Positions 8,120 through 17,001 are shown, counted from the first letter of the stretch. The stretch: DNA of 64,000 nt from Microbacterium wangchenii (GCF_004564355.1 NZ_CP038266.1:1116001-1180000), one strand, 5' to 3'. Numbers and translations: made by a program. The notes: generated by a model not told the origin, from the letters alone.

Positions 8120-8719
8120 GTGATGAACGACAAGGCCGATGCCACCGTCGAAGCGCGCGAGCAGTTCGAAGAGCAGGCGCTCCCCTTCATGGACCAGCTG
8201 TACGCCGCGGCGATGCGCATGACGCGCAACCCGGCCGACGCGGCCGACCTGGTGCAGGAGACCTTCGTGAAGGCCTTCGGCTCGTGGGGGACGTTCACGC
8301 AGGGCACCAACCTCAAGGCGTGGCTGTACCGCATCCTCACCAACACGTACATCAACACCTACCGCAAGAAGCAGCGGGAGCCCTACCAGGGCACCATCGA
8401 CGACCTCGAGGACTGGCAGCTCGGGGGAGCGGAATCGACCACGGCCACGAGCGCACGCTCGGCCGAGGCGGAGGCGATCGACCGGATGCCCGCATCCGTC
8501 GTGAAGGACGCCCTGCAGTCGATTCCGGAGGATTTCCGGCTGGCGGTGTACCTCGCCGACGTCGAGAGCTTCGCCTACCAGGAGATCGCCGACATCATGA
8601 AGACACCGATCGGCACGGTCATGAGCCGCCTGCACCGTGGCAGGCGGATGCTGCGTGAACTGCTGACGGACTATGCGAAGGAGCGCGGCATCTCCGCCGC
8701 GACGGGAGTGACGAAATGA
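8120..8719 (+). CDS. sigH: ECF sigma factor SigH/SigR, thiol-oxidative and heat stress
   Basis: A 199-residue ECF sigma factor from this start (223 from ATG 8048). Region 2 contains [18 protein letters not shown] and [15 protein letters not shown] followed by YRKKQREP; region 4 contains [15 protein letters not shown] and the recognition helix [16 protein letters not shown]. These blocks are almost those of M. tuberculosis SigH. SigH directs transcription of thioredoxin and protein-repair genes during disulfide stress. Its anti-sigma factor RshA follows with an ATGA overlap. Two promoters and two starts are visible (see separate entries), so the entry gives the leaderless short form. Confidence 0.93.
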   Translation: MMNDKADATVEAREQFEEQALPFMDQLYAAAMRMTRNPADAADLVQETFVKAFGSWGTFTQGTNLKAWLYRILTNTYINTYRKKQREPYQGTIDDLEDWQLGGAESTTATSARSAEAEAIDRMPASVVKDALQSIPEDFRLAVYLADVESFAYQEIADIMKTPIGTVMSRLHRGRRMLRELLTDYAKERGISAATGVTK

Positions 8720-8955
8720 GCGACTGCGGCTGCGAGAAGGCGCGACGCGACCTTGAGGAGTACCTGCGCGACGAGGTCTGCAAGACCAGTCCCGAGGACA
8801 TCGCCGAACACCTCGCCCACTGCCCCGGGTGCCGGGACGAGGCGCACTTCGCGCGAACCCTCACCGACGTGGTGGCACGTGCGTGCAAGGAGAGCGCGCC
8901 CGAGGAGCTGCGCGACCTCGTGATCGCGCGACTGCGCGCCGATCCCGTCGCCTGA
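8716..8955 (+). CDS. rshA: Zinc anti-sigma factor RshA/RsrA
   Basis: A 79-residue anti-sigma factor of the ZAS family. The zinc motif HxxxCxxC is His32, Cys36 and Cys39 (in EHLAHCPGC); further cysteines are Cys4, Cys6 and Cys22. In this family zinc binding holds SigH inactive, and oxidation to a disulfide releases the sigma factor. The ATG overlaps the sigH stop by four bases (ATGA), which fits [13 protein letters not shown] coupling and a fixed ratio of the two proteins. There is no signal peptide or membrane segment. Confidence 0.93.
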   Translation: MSDCGCEKARRDLEEYLRDEVCKTSPEDIAEHLAHCPGCRDEAHFARTLTDVVARACKESAPEELRDLVIARLRADPVA

Positions 8956-8992
8956 CGACGCGCTGACCGGCGCGGGTGTCGGACCCGGCCCC

Positions 8993-8998
8993 TAGGCT
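8993..8998 (+). promoter_or_regulatory. -10 element, leaderless eis-like gene
   Basis: TAGGCT, six bases, then ATG 9005. Confidence 0.55.
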
Positions 8999-9004
8999 GG
9001 GCTC

Positions 9005-10303
9005 ATGGCTGACGTCGACGCCCACTCGCTTCCGCTCGATCCCACCTCGGCCGAGCAGCTGGCCGCCGAGAATCTGGAGTACGCGCTCGTCGCGAACGAC
9101 GGTCCCGGCTTCGAGGTCTTCCACTCCGCCGTCTCGCGCGGCTTCCTGGACGGCGAGCCGACCACAGAGCAGATCGCGGATTCGCGTGTCGCGCTGAGCC
9201 CTCGGCGCCTGACCGGCGTGTTCGACCGCGACGCGATCCACCCCGAGGTCCCCGTCGGGACGGTGGATTCGTGGGTCACCGAGCTCACCAGCGAGCCCGG
9301 GCGAACGGTCCCGGTGTGGGCCATCAGCGGCGTCACGGTGGCTCCCACCCATCGCCGCCGCGGCATCGCGCGCGCGATGCTCACCGGCGAACTGCGGACG
9401 GCTGCGGACGCGGGCTTCGCCCTGGCGGGACTGACGGTGTCGGAGGCGACGATCTACGGCCGGTGGGGGTTCGGGCCGGCGGTGTTCACCTCCGACCTCA
9501 CGATCGACACCCGGCGCGTGCAGTGGACGGGCCGCCGCCCGCAGGGCCGTCTGGACTTCCTGAGCCAGGACGAGCTGCCCGACGCGCTCGCGGCGCTCCA
9601 CGAGCGCACGCGGCGGCAGCGTCCCGGCGAGGCGGCCGGCTGGCCCGGGCTGTGGCGGCGCATGTCGGGGCTCCGCCCCGGCGATGACGACGCACGCAAG
9701 GTCCGTGCCGTGGCCTATCGGCGCACGGGCGAGCCCGACGGCATCCTCGTGTATTCCGTCGCGGAGAAGGGGGAGGACGGGTCGCGGCAGGAGTTGAGGA
9801 TCCGCGGGCTGTTCACCGCGGACGACGACGCGTACGCCGCGCTGTGGCGCTTCGCGATCGAGCACGATCTCGTCGGCACCGTCGTGGCGACCCTGCAACC
9901 GGCCGATTCCCCGATCCGGTGGATGCTCTCCGACCACCGCGCCGTCCGCGAGACGCGCACCGACCACCACTGGCTGCGGATCCTCGACGTGCCCCGAGCC
10001 CTCGGCATCCGCTCCTACGCCGCCCCGCTGGACCTCGCGGTACGCGTGGAGGATCCGCTCGGCTTCGCCGAGGGGACGTGGCGGGTCGCGGTCGGGGAGG
10101 ACGGCAACGCCACCGTGACGCCCACCGAGGACGCGCCGGAGGTCACCTTGGGGGCGAGCGCGCTGGCCTCCATCCTGCTCGGCGGCGTGCGCCCGGATGC
10201 CCTGGCCACCGCGGGTGGGATCGACGGCGACGCGGTGAGCGTGGCTGCGCTGACGCGTGCCTTCGCGCCCGCCGTCACGCCCGTCCTCAGCATCTGGTAC
10301 TGA
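9005..10303 (+). CDS. Eis-like GNAT N-acetyltransferase
   Basis: A 432-residue protein of the Eis family, which is close to the usual ~400 residues. An N-terminal GNAT domain holds the acetyl-CoA loop VAPTHRRRGIARAML (about 113-127) and is followed by ATIYGRWGFGPAV. A second GNAT-like domain with weak motifs follows, and the C-terminus is a sterol-carrier-like domain (about 335-432). Eis proteins acetylate amines, including aminoglycosides in mycobacteria; the substrate here is not predictable. The protein ends in an aromatic C-terminus (LSIWY), and a free terminal carboxylate is catalytic in this family. It has a leaderless start and converges on kgd. Confidence 0.88.
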   Translation: MADVDAHSLPLDPTSAEQLAAENLEYALVANDGPGFEVFHSAVSRGFLDGEPTTEQIADSRVALSPRRLTGVFDRDAIHPEVPVGTVDSWVTELTSEPGRTVPVWAISGVTVAPTHRRRGIARAMLTGELRTAADAGFALAGLTVSEATIYGRWGFGPAVFTSDLTIDTRRVQWTGRRPQGRLDFLSQDELPDALAALHERTRRQRPGEAAGWPGLWRRMSGLRPGDDDARKVRAVAYRRTGEPDGILVYSVAEKGEDGSRQELRIRGLFTADDDAYAALWRFAIEHDLVGTVVATLQPADSPIRWMLSDHRAVRETRTDHHWLRILDVPRALGIRSYAAPLDLAVRVEDPLGFAEGTWRVAVGEDGNATVTPTEDAPEVTLGASALASILLGGVRPDALATAGGIDGDAVSVAALTRAFAPAVTPVLSIWY

Positions 10304-10325
10304 CGCCGGCACCGTTGCACGGTCA

Positions 10326-10371
10326 CGGATACCACGAAGGCCCCGGTTTCCCGGGGCCTTCGTGGTATCCG
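10326..10371. terminator. Strong bidirectional terminator between eis-like gene and kgd
   Basis: A perfect 21-bp inverted repeat with a TTTC loop at 10347-10350. It ends only four bases from the kgd stop codon (10376-10378). No T-tract. Confidence 0.88.
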
Positions 10372-10375
10372 ACTC

Positions 10376-13300
10376 CTACAGGGTCAGCGCCATGCGCATG
10401 AGCTCGGCGTGCTCCTGGGCGTGCACCTTCGGCGATCCGGTCGCCGGCGACGCCGCTGCCGCGCGCGAGACGCGACGGATCGTGCGTCCGCGCAGGTGCT
10501 TGACCACCTCGAGGGCGATGAACGGCCACGCGCCCTGGTTCTCCGGCTCGTCCTGCACCCACACCAGCTCCGCGTTGGGGTAGGTCTCCAGCACGGCGTT
10601 GAGCTCGTCGACGGGTGCGGGATAGTACTGCTCGAGGCGCACGAGGGCGACCTCGGGGTTCGGGTTCTTCTCCAGCTCGCCGCGCAGATCCCAGTGGATC
10701 TTGCCCGCGTGCATCAGGACGCGCTTGACGGCGGAGCGGTCGATCTGCCGGTCGTCGTCGAGCACCGGCTCGAACCGTCCGGTCAGGAAGTCCTCCACGC
10801 GGCTCGTCGCCCCGCGCAGGCGCAGCATCGCCTTCGGGGTGAAGACCACGAGCGGACGGCGCGGACGCTGGTAGGCCTGGCGCCGCAGCAGGTGGAAGTA
10901 CGACGCGGGGGTGGAGGGACGCGTGACGGTCATGTTGTCCTGCGCGCACATCTGCAGGTACCGCTCGATGCGGCCCGAGGAGTGATCGGGTCCCTGACCC
11001 TCGTAGCCGTGGGGGAGGAGCAGCACGACGCTCGACTGCTGTCCCCACTTCTGGTCGGCGGCGGAGATGTACTCGTCGATGACCGACTGGGCGCCGTTGG
11101 CGAAGTCGCCGAACTGCGCTTCCCACAGCACCAGCGCGTCGGCACGCTCGACGGAGTAGCCGTACTCGAAGGCCATCGCCGCGTACTCGCTCAGCAGCGA
11201 GTCGTAGACGTAGAACCGGCCCTGGTTCTCGCTCAGGTTGGTCAGCGGGATCCACTCCTGGCCGTTCTCGCGGTCGTGCAGCACCGAGTGGCGCTGCACG
11301 AACGTGCCGCGGCGGGAGTCCTGCCCGGCCAGGCGCACCGGGGTGCCCTCCAGCAGCAGCGACCCGAAGGCCAGCAGCTCGCCGAAGCCCCAGTCGATGT
11401 TGCCGCTGCGGCTCATCTCCAGGCGCTTGTCCAGCAGCTGCTGCAGCTTGGTGTGCACTGTGAAGCCCTCGGGCTTGTTGACGAAGGCATCGCCGATGGA
11501 GTGGACGACCTCGCGCGGCACGCCGGTGGTGTCGGGTGCACCGCTGGCCGGCTCCTCCGACGCATCCGGATCCACGATCGGGTTGGCGCCCGTCTCGGCC
11601 TCGTGCGTCTGGGCGAAGGCGACCTCCAGGCGGCGCTGGAAGTCCTGCTTGGCCTGGTCGTACTCCTCTTCGGTGATGTCACCGCGACCGACGAGGGACT
11701 CGGTGTAGAGGCGGCGCACCGAGCGCTTGGCCTCGATGAGGTTGGTCATGAGCGGCTGCGTCATCGAGGGGTCATCGCCCTCGTTGTGACCGCGCCGGCG
11801 GTAGCAGACCAGGTCGATGACGACGTCGTGGTGGAACTCCTGGCGATACATGAATGCCAGTTCGGCCACGCGGACGACAGCCTCGGGGTCGTCCCCGTTG
11901 ACGTGGAAGATGGGCGCCTGGATCGTCTTGGCGACATCCGTGGCGTACACCGACGTGCGTGCGTCGGTGGGGGTCGTGGTGAAGCCGACCTGGTTGTTGA
12001 CCACGACGTGGATCGTGCCGCCGGTGCGGTACCCGCGCAGCTGCGACATCTGCAGCGTCTCCACGACGACGCCCTGCCCGGCGAACGCGGCGTCACCGTG
12101 CACGAGGATCGGCAGCCACGAGAACGTCCCGATGGGCTTGCGGTCCTGCTTGGCGCGGACCACGCCCTCCAGCACGCCGTCGACGGTCTCCAGGTGCGAG
12201 GGGTTGGCGGCCAGGTACACCGGCAGCTCCTCGCCGGCGTCGGCGAGGAACGTGCCCTCGGTGCCGAGGTGGTACTTCACGTCGCCCGAGCCGCGCTTGC
12301 TGCCCACGGCGACCGAGCCCTCGAACTCGCGGAACACCTGCCCGTACGTCTTGCCGGCGATGTTGGTCAGCACGTTCAGGCGCCCGCGGTGGGCCATGCC
12401 GATCGCCGCGCCGTCCAGGCCCGCGGATGCCGCGCCCTGCAGGATCTCGTCCAGCAGCGGGATGAGCGACTCGCCGCCCTCGAGGCTGAACCGCTTCTGC
12501 CCGACGTACTTGGTCTGCAGGAAGGTCTCGAACGCCTCGGCCTCGTTGAGCTTGGACAGGATCCGCAGCTGCTCGTCGTGACCGGGCTTGGTGTACTTGA
12601 CCTCGACGTTGTCCTGGAACCACTTGCGCTGCGTGGGGTCCTGGATGTGCATGTACTCGATGCCGATCGTGCGGCAGTACGAGTCGCGCAGCACGCCGAG
12701 GATGTCGCGGAGCTTCATCTGGCGCTTGCCGCCGAACCCGCCCGTCACGAATTCACGGTCCAGATCCCAGAAGGTCAGGCCGTGCGACTCGATCTCCAGG
12801 TCGGGGTGCGTGCGCTGCACGTACTCGAGGGGATCGATGTCGGCCATCAGGTGCCCGCGCACGCGGAAGGAGTTGATCAGCTCGTGCACGCGCGCGGTCT
12901 TGTTGATGCGCTCCGAGACGTCGACGTTGATGTCGCCGGCCCAGTGGATCGGGGCGTAGGGGATGCGCAGCGCCGCGAAGATGTCGTCGTAGAAGCCGCG
13001 CTGGCCCGTCAGGAGCTCGTGGACCTTCTTGAGGAACTCGCCCGAGCCGGCGCCCTGGATGACGCGGTGGTCGTACGTGCTGGTCAGGGTGATCGTCTTG
13101 CCGATCGCCAGCTCGTTGAGCGTCTTCTCGCTGGCGCCCTGGAACTCCGCCGGGTACTCCAGCGCGCCGGCGCCCACGATGCATCCCTGACCCTTCATCA
13201 GGCGCGGCACCGAGTGCACCGTCCCGATGCCGCCGGGGTTGGTGAGGGAGATGGTCGTGCCCTGGAAGTCCGCGGCGCCCAGCTTGTTCGCGCGGGCGCG

Positions 13301-14044
13301 CTGGACGAGGTCTTCGTAGGCGGAGAGGTACTCGCCGAACGTGAGGCTCTCGGCGCGCTTGATGCTCGGCACCAGGAGGGCGCGCGTGCCGTCGGGCTTG
13401 GGGATGTCGATCGCGATGCCGAGATTGATGTGCGCCGGCGCCACGACCGAGGGCTTGCCGTCGATCTCCGCGTAGAAGACGTTCTGGCTCGGGAATTCCT
13501 TCAGCGCCTGGATGATCGCCCATCCGATGAGGTGCGTGAAGCTGATCTTGCCGCCGCGCGTGCGCGACATGTGGTTGTTGATGACGATGCGGTTGTCGAT
13601 CATCAGCTTCGCCGGCACGGTCCGCACGCTCGTGGCGGTGGGGACGGTCAGCGACTGGTCCATGTTGGCCGCGAGCGTCTTGGGCATGCCGCGCAGCGGC
13701 GTGACCTTGTCCTCCTCGAGGCGCTCCGCCGACGCCGGGGCGTTGGCGGGTGCCTGTGCGGGGATCGGCTGCGGCGCCGCGGGCTTCGCGGTCGTGCGGG
13801 CCACCGGCTGCGCACCCACGACGGGGATCGGTGCGGTCACCGGCTTCGGCTCGGTGCCTCCGCCGTTCCCGTTCGCGCCCCCATCGGAGACGACGGGGTG
13901 GTACGCGTCGAGGATCGGCCACCACGCCTTGTCCACGGAGTTCTTATCGACCTTGTACTGCTCGTAGAGCTCATCGACGAGCCATTCATTGGCCCCGAAT
14001 TCGCCCTCGTTCGAAGTACCGACGCCTGTGACCTGGCTCGACAC
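10376..14044 (-). CDS. kgd: Multifunctional 2-oxoglutarate dehydrogenase/decarboxylase (E2o-E1o fusion)
   Basis: A 1222-residue protein, close to mycobacterial KGD (1231). A conserved N-terminal helix (NEWLVDELYEQYK) is followed by a Pro/Ala linker without a lipoyl domain (about 45-115), an E2 acyltransferase core (about 120-350, with RGGKISFTHLIGWAI and DHRVIQGAGSGEFL) and a thiamine-diphosphate E1 (from about 370, with GMAHRGRLNVL and VHGDAAFAGQG). It catalyses the oxoglutarate step of the TCA cycle with separate lipoylated partners. The Asp of the E2 motif HRxxDG is Gln, as is usual in this fusion family. GTG start. It is probably inhibited by an FHA protein (GarA/OdhI), encoded elsewhere. 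Confidence 0.96.
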   Translation of the reverse strand: MSSQVTGVGTSNEGEFGANEWLVDELYEQYKVDKNSVDKAWWPILDAYHPVVSDGGANGNGGGTEPKPVTAPIPVVGAQPVARTTAKPAAPQPIPAQAPANAPASAERLEEDKVTPLRGMPKTLAANMDQSLTVPTATSVRTVPAKLMIDNRIVINNHMSRTRGGKISFTHLIGWAIIQALKEFPSQNVFYAEIDGKPSVVAPAHINLGIAIDIPKPDGTRALLVPSIKRAESLTFGEYLSAYEDLVQRARANKLGAADFQGTTISLTNPGGIGTVHSVPRLMKGQGCIVGAGALEYPAEFQGASEKTLNELAIGKTITLTSTYDHRVIQGAGSGEFLKKVHELLTGQRGFYDDIFAALRIPYAPIHWAGDINVDVSERINKTARVHELINSFRVRGHLMADIDPLEYVQRTHPDLEIESHGLTFWDLDREFVTGGFGGKRQMKLRDILGVLRDSYCRTIGIEYMHIQDPTQRKWFQDNVEVKYTKPGHDEQLRILSKLNEAEAFETFLQTKYVGQKRFSLEGGESLIPLLDEILQGAASAGLDGAAIGMAHRGRLNVLTNIAGKTYGQVFREFEGSVAVGSKRGSGDVKYHLGTEGTFLADAGEELPVYLAANPSHLETVDGVLEGVVRAKQDRKPIGTFSWLPILVHGDAAFAGQGVVVETLQMSQLRGYRTGGTIHVVVNNQVGFTTTPTDARTSVYATDVAKTIQAPIFHVNGDDPEAVVRVAELAFMYRQEFHHDVVIDLVCYRRRGHNEGDDPSMTQPLMTNLIEAKRSVRRLYTESLVGRGDITEEEYDQAKQDFQRRLEVAFAQTHEAETGANPIVDPDASEEPASGAPDTTGVPREVVHSIGDAFVNKPEGFTVHTKLQQLLDKRLEMSRSGNIDWGFGELLAFGSLLLEGTPVRLAGQDSRRGTFVQRHSVLHDRENGQEWIPLTNLSENQGRFYVYDSLLSEYAAMAFEYGYSVERADALVLWEAQFGDFANGAQSVIDEYISAADQKWGQQSSVVLLLPHGYEGQGPDHSSGRIERYLQMCAQDNMTVTRPSTPASYFHLLRRQAYQRPRRPLVVFTPKAMLRLRGATSRVEDFLTGRFEPVLDDDRQIDRSAVKRVLMHAGKIHWDLRGELEKNPNPEVALVRLEQYYPAPVDELNAVLETYPNAELVWVQDEPENQGAWPFIALEVVKHLRGRTIRRVSRAAAASPATGSPKVHAQEHAELMRMALTL

Positions 14045-14186
14045 GGTCGATCGCCTGCTTTCCTCGGTGAAGATCGGTGGGCTGCGCGGAAATCAGCCTC
14101 CGCGCACCGCCCCCCAGCCTAGCTCACCGGGCGCGCGGTGGCCCGTCCACCGGCCGACGGACCGTGCCGCGCGGCGGGGGGATCGG

Positions 14187-14192
14187 TAGCGT
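14187..14192 (+). promoter_or_regulatory. -10 element, leaderless guaB1
   Basis: TAGCGT, six bases (GGAGGT), then ATG 14199. Confidence 0.55.
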
Positions 14193-14198
14193 GGAGGT

Positions 14199-15656
14199 AT
14201 GGAGTTCTCCGGCGCCCAGCCCGACCTCGACCTCACCTACGCGGACGTGTTCCTCGTCCCGCGCCGCTCCTCCGTCGCCAGCCGGCTGGACGTGGACCTG
14301 ACCCCGGGAGACGGTACGCCCGCCCGCCTGCCGCTGGTGTCGGCGAACATGAACTCCGTCACGGGGGCGCGCCTGGCGGCGACGCTCGCCCGACGCGGCG
14401 GGCTGGGCGTGCTGCCGCAGGACATGCCGCTGCAGGAGCTGGACGCCGCCATCCGCTGGGTCAAGGCCCAGCCCGTGCCGTGGGACACGCCCCTCGTCCT
14501 GCCGCCCACCGCGACGGTGGCCGATGCCCGCCGTCTCCTCCCGGCCACACCGGGGCACGGGATCGTGGTGGCCGACACCGGTGCCGAGCACCTCACGATC
14601 GACCAGATCGTCAGCGTCGTGCCGGCCGGGGGGCTCGGCACCGCGCAGCCGGACGCGCTCCTGGGCGACCTGGCCCACGGAGGGGTCGCGTCGCTGGACG
14701 CCGAGGACGTCGGCAGTGCGCGGCATGCCTTCGACCTGCTCGTGGCCGCCGAGGCCGAGACGGTGTGCGTGCTCGAACACGGTCGGCTCGTGGGCACGCT
14801 GTCACGACGCAGCGCGCTGCGCGCCTCGCTGTATCCGCCGGCCGTCGACCGATCCGGCCGTCTCGCCGTCGCCGCCGCCATCGGCATCAACGGAGACGTC
14901 GCGGCCAAGGCGCGTGCCCTGGCCGCCGCCGGCGTCGACGTGCTCGTGCTCGACACCGCCCACGGGCACCAGGAGGGGATGCTGCGGGCGCTGCGCGTCG
15001 TGGCGGACCTGGGTCTCGGCATCCCGCTGGTGGCCGGCAACATCGTCACGGCAGAAGGGGTGCACGACCTCGTCGAATCCGGTGCCTCGATCCTCAAGGT
15101 CGGCGTGGGCCCGGGCGCCATGTGCACGACGCGCATGATGACCGCCGTGGGGCGCCCGCAGTTCTCCGCGGTGCTGGAGACCGCGCAGGCCGCCCGGGAG
15201 CTCGGCGCGCACGTGTGGGCGGACGGCGGTGTGCGCTATCCGCGCGACGTGGCCCTGGCGCTCGCGGCCGGCGCGGCATCCGTCATGATCGGCTCGTGGT
15301 TCGCCGGGACGATCGAGGCCCCCGGCGAACTGCTCGTGGACGACCAGGGCCGCGCGTACAAGGAGTCGTGGGGGATGGCCTCGACCAAGGCCGTGCACGA
15401 GCGCTTCGGCCGGCTGGACCCCTACGAGCTGGCCCGCAAGGAGCTGTTCGCCGAGGGGATCTCCTCGTCGAAGATCTACCTCGACCCCCTGCGGCCGGGC
15501 GTCGAGGATCTCGTGGACATGATCACCTCGGGAGTGCGCTCGGCCTTCACGTACGCCGGTGCCGCCACCGTCCCGGAGTTCGCCGAGCGCGCGCGCGTCG
15601 GCATCCAGTCCACCGCCGGCTACGACGAGGGCAAGGCGCTCCCCGCCAGCTGGTAG
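14199..15656 (+). CDS. guaB1: GuaB1-type IMP dehydrogenase/GMP reductase family enzyme
   Basis: A 485-residue (beta/alpha)8-barrel protein with an inserted CBS-pair region (about 95-215) after the first strands. The barrel shows LTYADVFLVP, SANMNSVTGARLA, VLDTAHGHQEGM, VAGNIVTAEG and the catalytic loop GVGPGAMCTTRMM with Cys309. The mobile flap region carries YKESWGMASTKAV. The length and motifs fit the actinobacterial GuaB1 subgroup, whose mycobacterial member acts as a GMP reductase rather than as IMP dehydrogenase, so GMP reductase activity is the favoured inference. Leaderless start with a TAGCGT element. A canonical guaB is not in the window. Confidence 0.88.
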   Translation: MEFSGAQPDLDLTYADVFLVPRRSSVASRLDVDLTPGDGTPARLPLVSANMNSVTGARLAATLARRGGLGVLPQDMPLQELDAAIRWVKAQPVPWDTPLVLPPTATVADARRLLPATPGHGIVVADTGAEHLTIDQIVSVVPAGGLGTAQPDALLGDLAHGGVASLDAEDVGSARHAFDLLVAAEAETVCVLEHGRLVGTLSRRSALRASLYPPAVDRSGRLAVAAAIGINGDVAAKARALAAAGVDVLVLDTAHGHQEGMLRALRVVADLGLGIPLVAGNIVTAEGVHDLVESGASILKVGVGPGAMCTTRMMTAVGRPQFSAVLETAQAARELGAHVWADGGVRYPRDVALALAAGAASVMIGSWFAGTIEAPGELLVDDQGRAYKESWGMASTKAVHERFGRLDPYELARKELFAEGISSSKIYLDPLRPGVEDLVDMITSGVRSAFTYAGAATVPEFAERARVGIQSTAGYDEGKALPASW

Positions 15657-15677
15657 CCCCCGCGCTGCCGCGCCGGC

Positions 15678-15746
15678 CACCACGTTCGCGCCACTTCGGT
15701 GCATCCGCGCCGCTTTGATGTGGCGCGAACGCGCGGAAGTGGCGCG
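15678..15746 (+). repeat. 69-bp repeat, copy 1 (inverted partner at 16855-16923)
   Basis: Matches the reverse complement of 16855-16923 at 60 of 69 positions by hand alignment, without gaps. Its core contains CGCGCCACTTCGGTGCATCC. The copies flank the nuclease-like gene in opposite orientation. Confidence 0.85.
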
Positions 15747-15785
15747 GTCGCGGTGCGCGCGGGGTCGCGGTGCGTGCCCGGGCGG

Positions 15786-16739
15786 TCAGGGGCGAGGCAG
15801 CGACGTGGGCAATCCGGCCGAGGTGAGGATGTCCCAGATGCGACGCGGGTGGTCGGCGTCCGTCGCCTCCCAGCGCGAGAACGCGCGGACGACGCGGCGG
15901 ATCTCGTTCTCGCGGTTCTTCTCGTCGATGAGGGCCTCCTGCGGCGTGCGGCCGTCGAGGAAGATCGGATCGGAGTACTTCGCCCTGCCGTCGATCTCGC
16001 ACCAGTGGTCGTACTCGGGGAAGTACAGGTCGGCGTAGGCGACGCGCCCGCTGGGGAGCACACGTCGTTCCTGCAGCCGAGGGTGGGGGAATCTCAGCCG
16101 GGTGATCACCACACGGCTGTGCGACTCGCGCACGTTCGCCGCCAGCGGCTGCGCGAAGGCGAAGGCCCGCGCCGCCCGCGCGTCGCCGCGGTGGCCGGGA
16201 TCGGCATCCAGTCGGGCCCACAGTGCATCGATGGTCGTGAGGGCGCCGCCGCGACGGTTCACCCAGATCGCCTGATCGGCGATCGCGACGGCCGGCAGGA
16301 ATCGCTCGCACCGGACGAGGTCGAGCGCGGTCTGGGCCGGGGAGGTGACGGCATGCGCTCCGGCCGGCACGGTTTCGAGCGTCGCGAGATCCCGGGTGTG
16401 CCGGCGGATGAGGCCGGTGGAGCGCCCGCCGGCGGCCTGCGTCGTGACGTCCACGGCGGTCGGCCACGCGCCGAGGACGTCGATGCCCCACCAGGCCGCG
16501 GCGGCGTGGTGGGAGAGGATCGCCGGCCGCCGCATCCGGCCCGCGACCTCGCGGACCCGCACCCGATGCTTCTCCAGGGGGGTGAGCGCGTCCCACTCCG
16601 AGCTGAGGGCGAAGACGCCGGCGGTCACGCGCACCCACGACCCGTCCTCCAGCGCGCGACGGAGGCGCCGGCTGTCGAGGGGATCGTCGCGCTCGCGCCG
16701 GCGGATGAGCGTGAGATCGGTCGAGGGAGGCAGCAGCAT
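15786..16739 (-). CDS. AbiEi-like wHTH protein with DUF559/Vsr-like nuclease domain
   Basis: A 317-residue protein. The N-terminal ~90 residues (RRLRRALEDGSWVRVTAGVFAL, then LSHHAAAAWWGI) resemble the winged-helix region of AbiEi-family antitoxins. The C-terminal third resembles a Vsr/DUF559 PD-(D/E)xK nuclease fold: YADLYFPEYDHWCEIDGRAKY offers Asp, Glu and Lys as candidate metal and catalytic residues, followed by a conserved basic helix ALIDEKNRENEIRR. Proteins of this architecture are common and unassigned in actinomycetes. There is no adjacent AbiEii toxin gene. The gene stands alone between two 69-bp inverted repeats. The ATG at 16739 is chosen by homology-like N-terminus; no clear ribosome binding site. 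Confidence 0.78.
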   Translation of the reverse strand: MLLPPSTDLTLIRRRERDDPLDSRRLRRALEDGSWVRVTAGVFALSSEWDALTPLEKHRVRVREVAGRMRRPAILSHHAAAAWWGIDVLGAWPTAVDVTTQAAGGRSTGLIRRHTRDLATLETVPAGAHAVTSPAQTALDLVRCERFLPAVAIADQAIWVNRRGGALTTIDALWARLDADPGHRGDARAARAFAFAQPLAANVRESHSRVVITRLRFPHPRLQERRVLPSGRVAYADLYFPEYDHWCEIDGRAKYSDPIFLDGRTPQEALIDEKNRENEIRRVVRAFSRWEATDADHPRRIWDILTSAGLPTSLPRP

Positions 16740-16854
16740 CCTCGGATCCTCGTCCGCCCCGTGCGCCCGGCAGGCGTCCCGCGATCCTCCCGTGGACAAC
16801 CCGCCGCGCGCCGCCGCTGGGGAGGAGGGGCGCATTTCGGCGCTTTCCCACGAG

Positions 16855-16923
16855 CGCGCCTGTTCCGTGCATCCGCGCCACATGGAAACGGCGCGGATGC
16901 ACCGAAGTGGCGCGGACGTGGTG
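16855..16923 (-). repeat. 69-bp repeat, copy 2 (inverted)
   Basis: Inverted counterpart of 15678-15746. This copy is also internally palindromic: GTGCATCCGCGCC pairs perfectly with GGCGCGGATGCAC. No target-site duplication could be seen outside the pair. The rest of the 16740-17001 gap holds only the promoter at 16986. Confidence 0.85.
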
Positions 16924-16985
16924 CGCAGGGGAGGCGGGGCGCGGGGAGGGGAGAAGTCGCGCGGCGCGGGAGGGGCGCGCTGCCG

Positions 16986-16991
16986 TAGACT
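16986..16991 (+). promoter_or_regulatory. -10 element of the CNNM operon
   Basis: TAGACT, ten bases before the ATG of the leader ORF at 17002. This predicts an mRNA starting only a few bases before that ATG. Confidence 0.5.
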
Positions 16992-17001
16992 TTTCGGCAC
17001 G

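Noticed and set aside
10409..14122. A very long open frame on the plus strand opposite kgd (over 1200 codons)
   Set aside because: It mirrors the high-GC third positions of kgd; composition is Arg/Asp/Gln/His-rich with no domain and no start signal. kgd on the other strand has full motif support.
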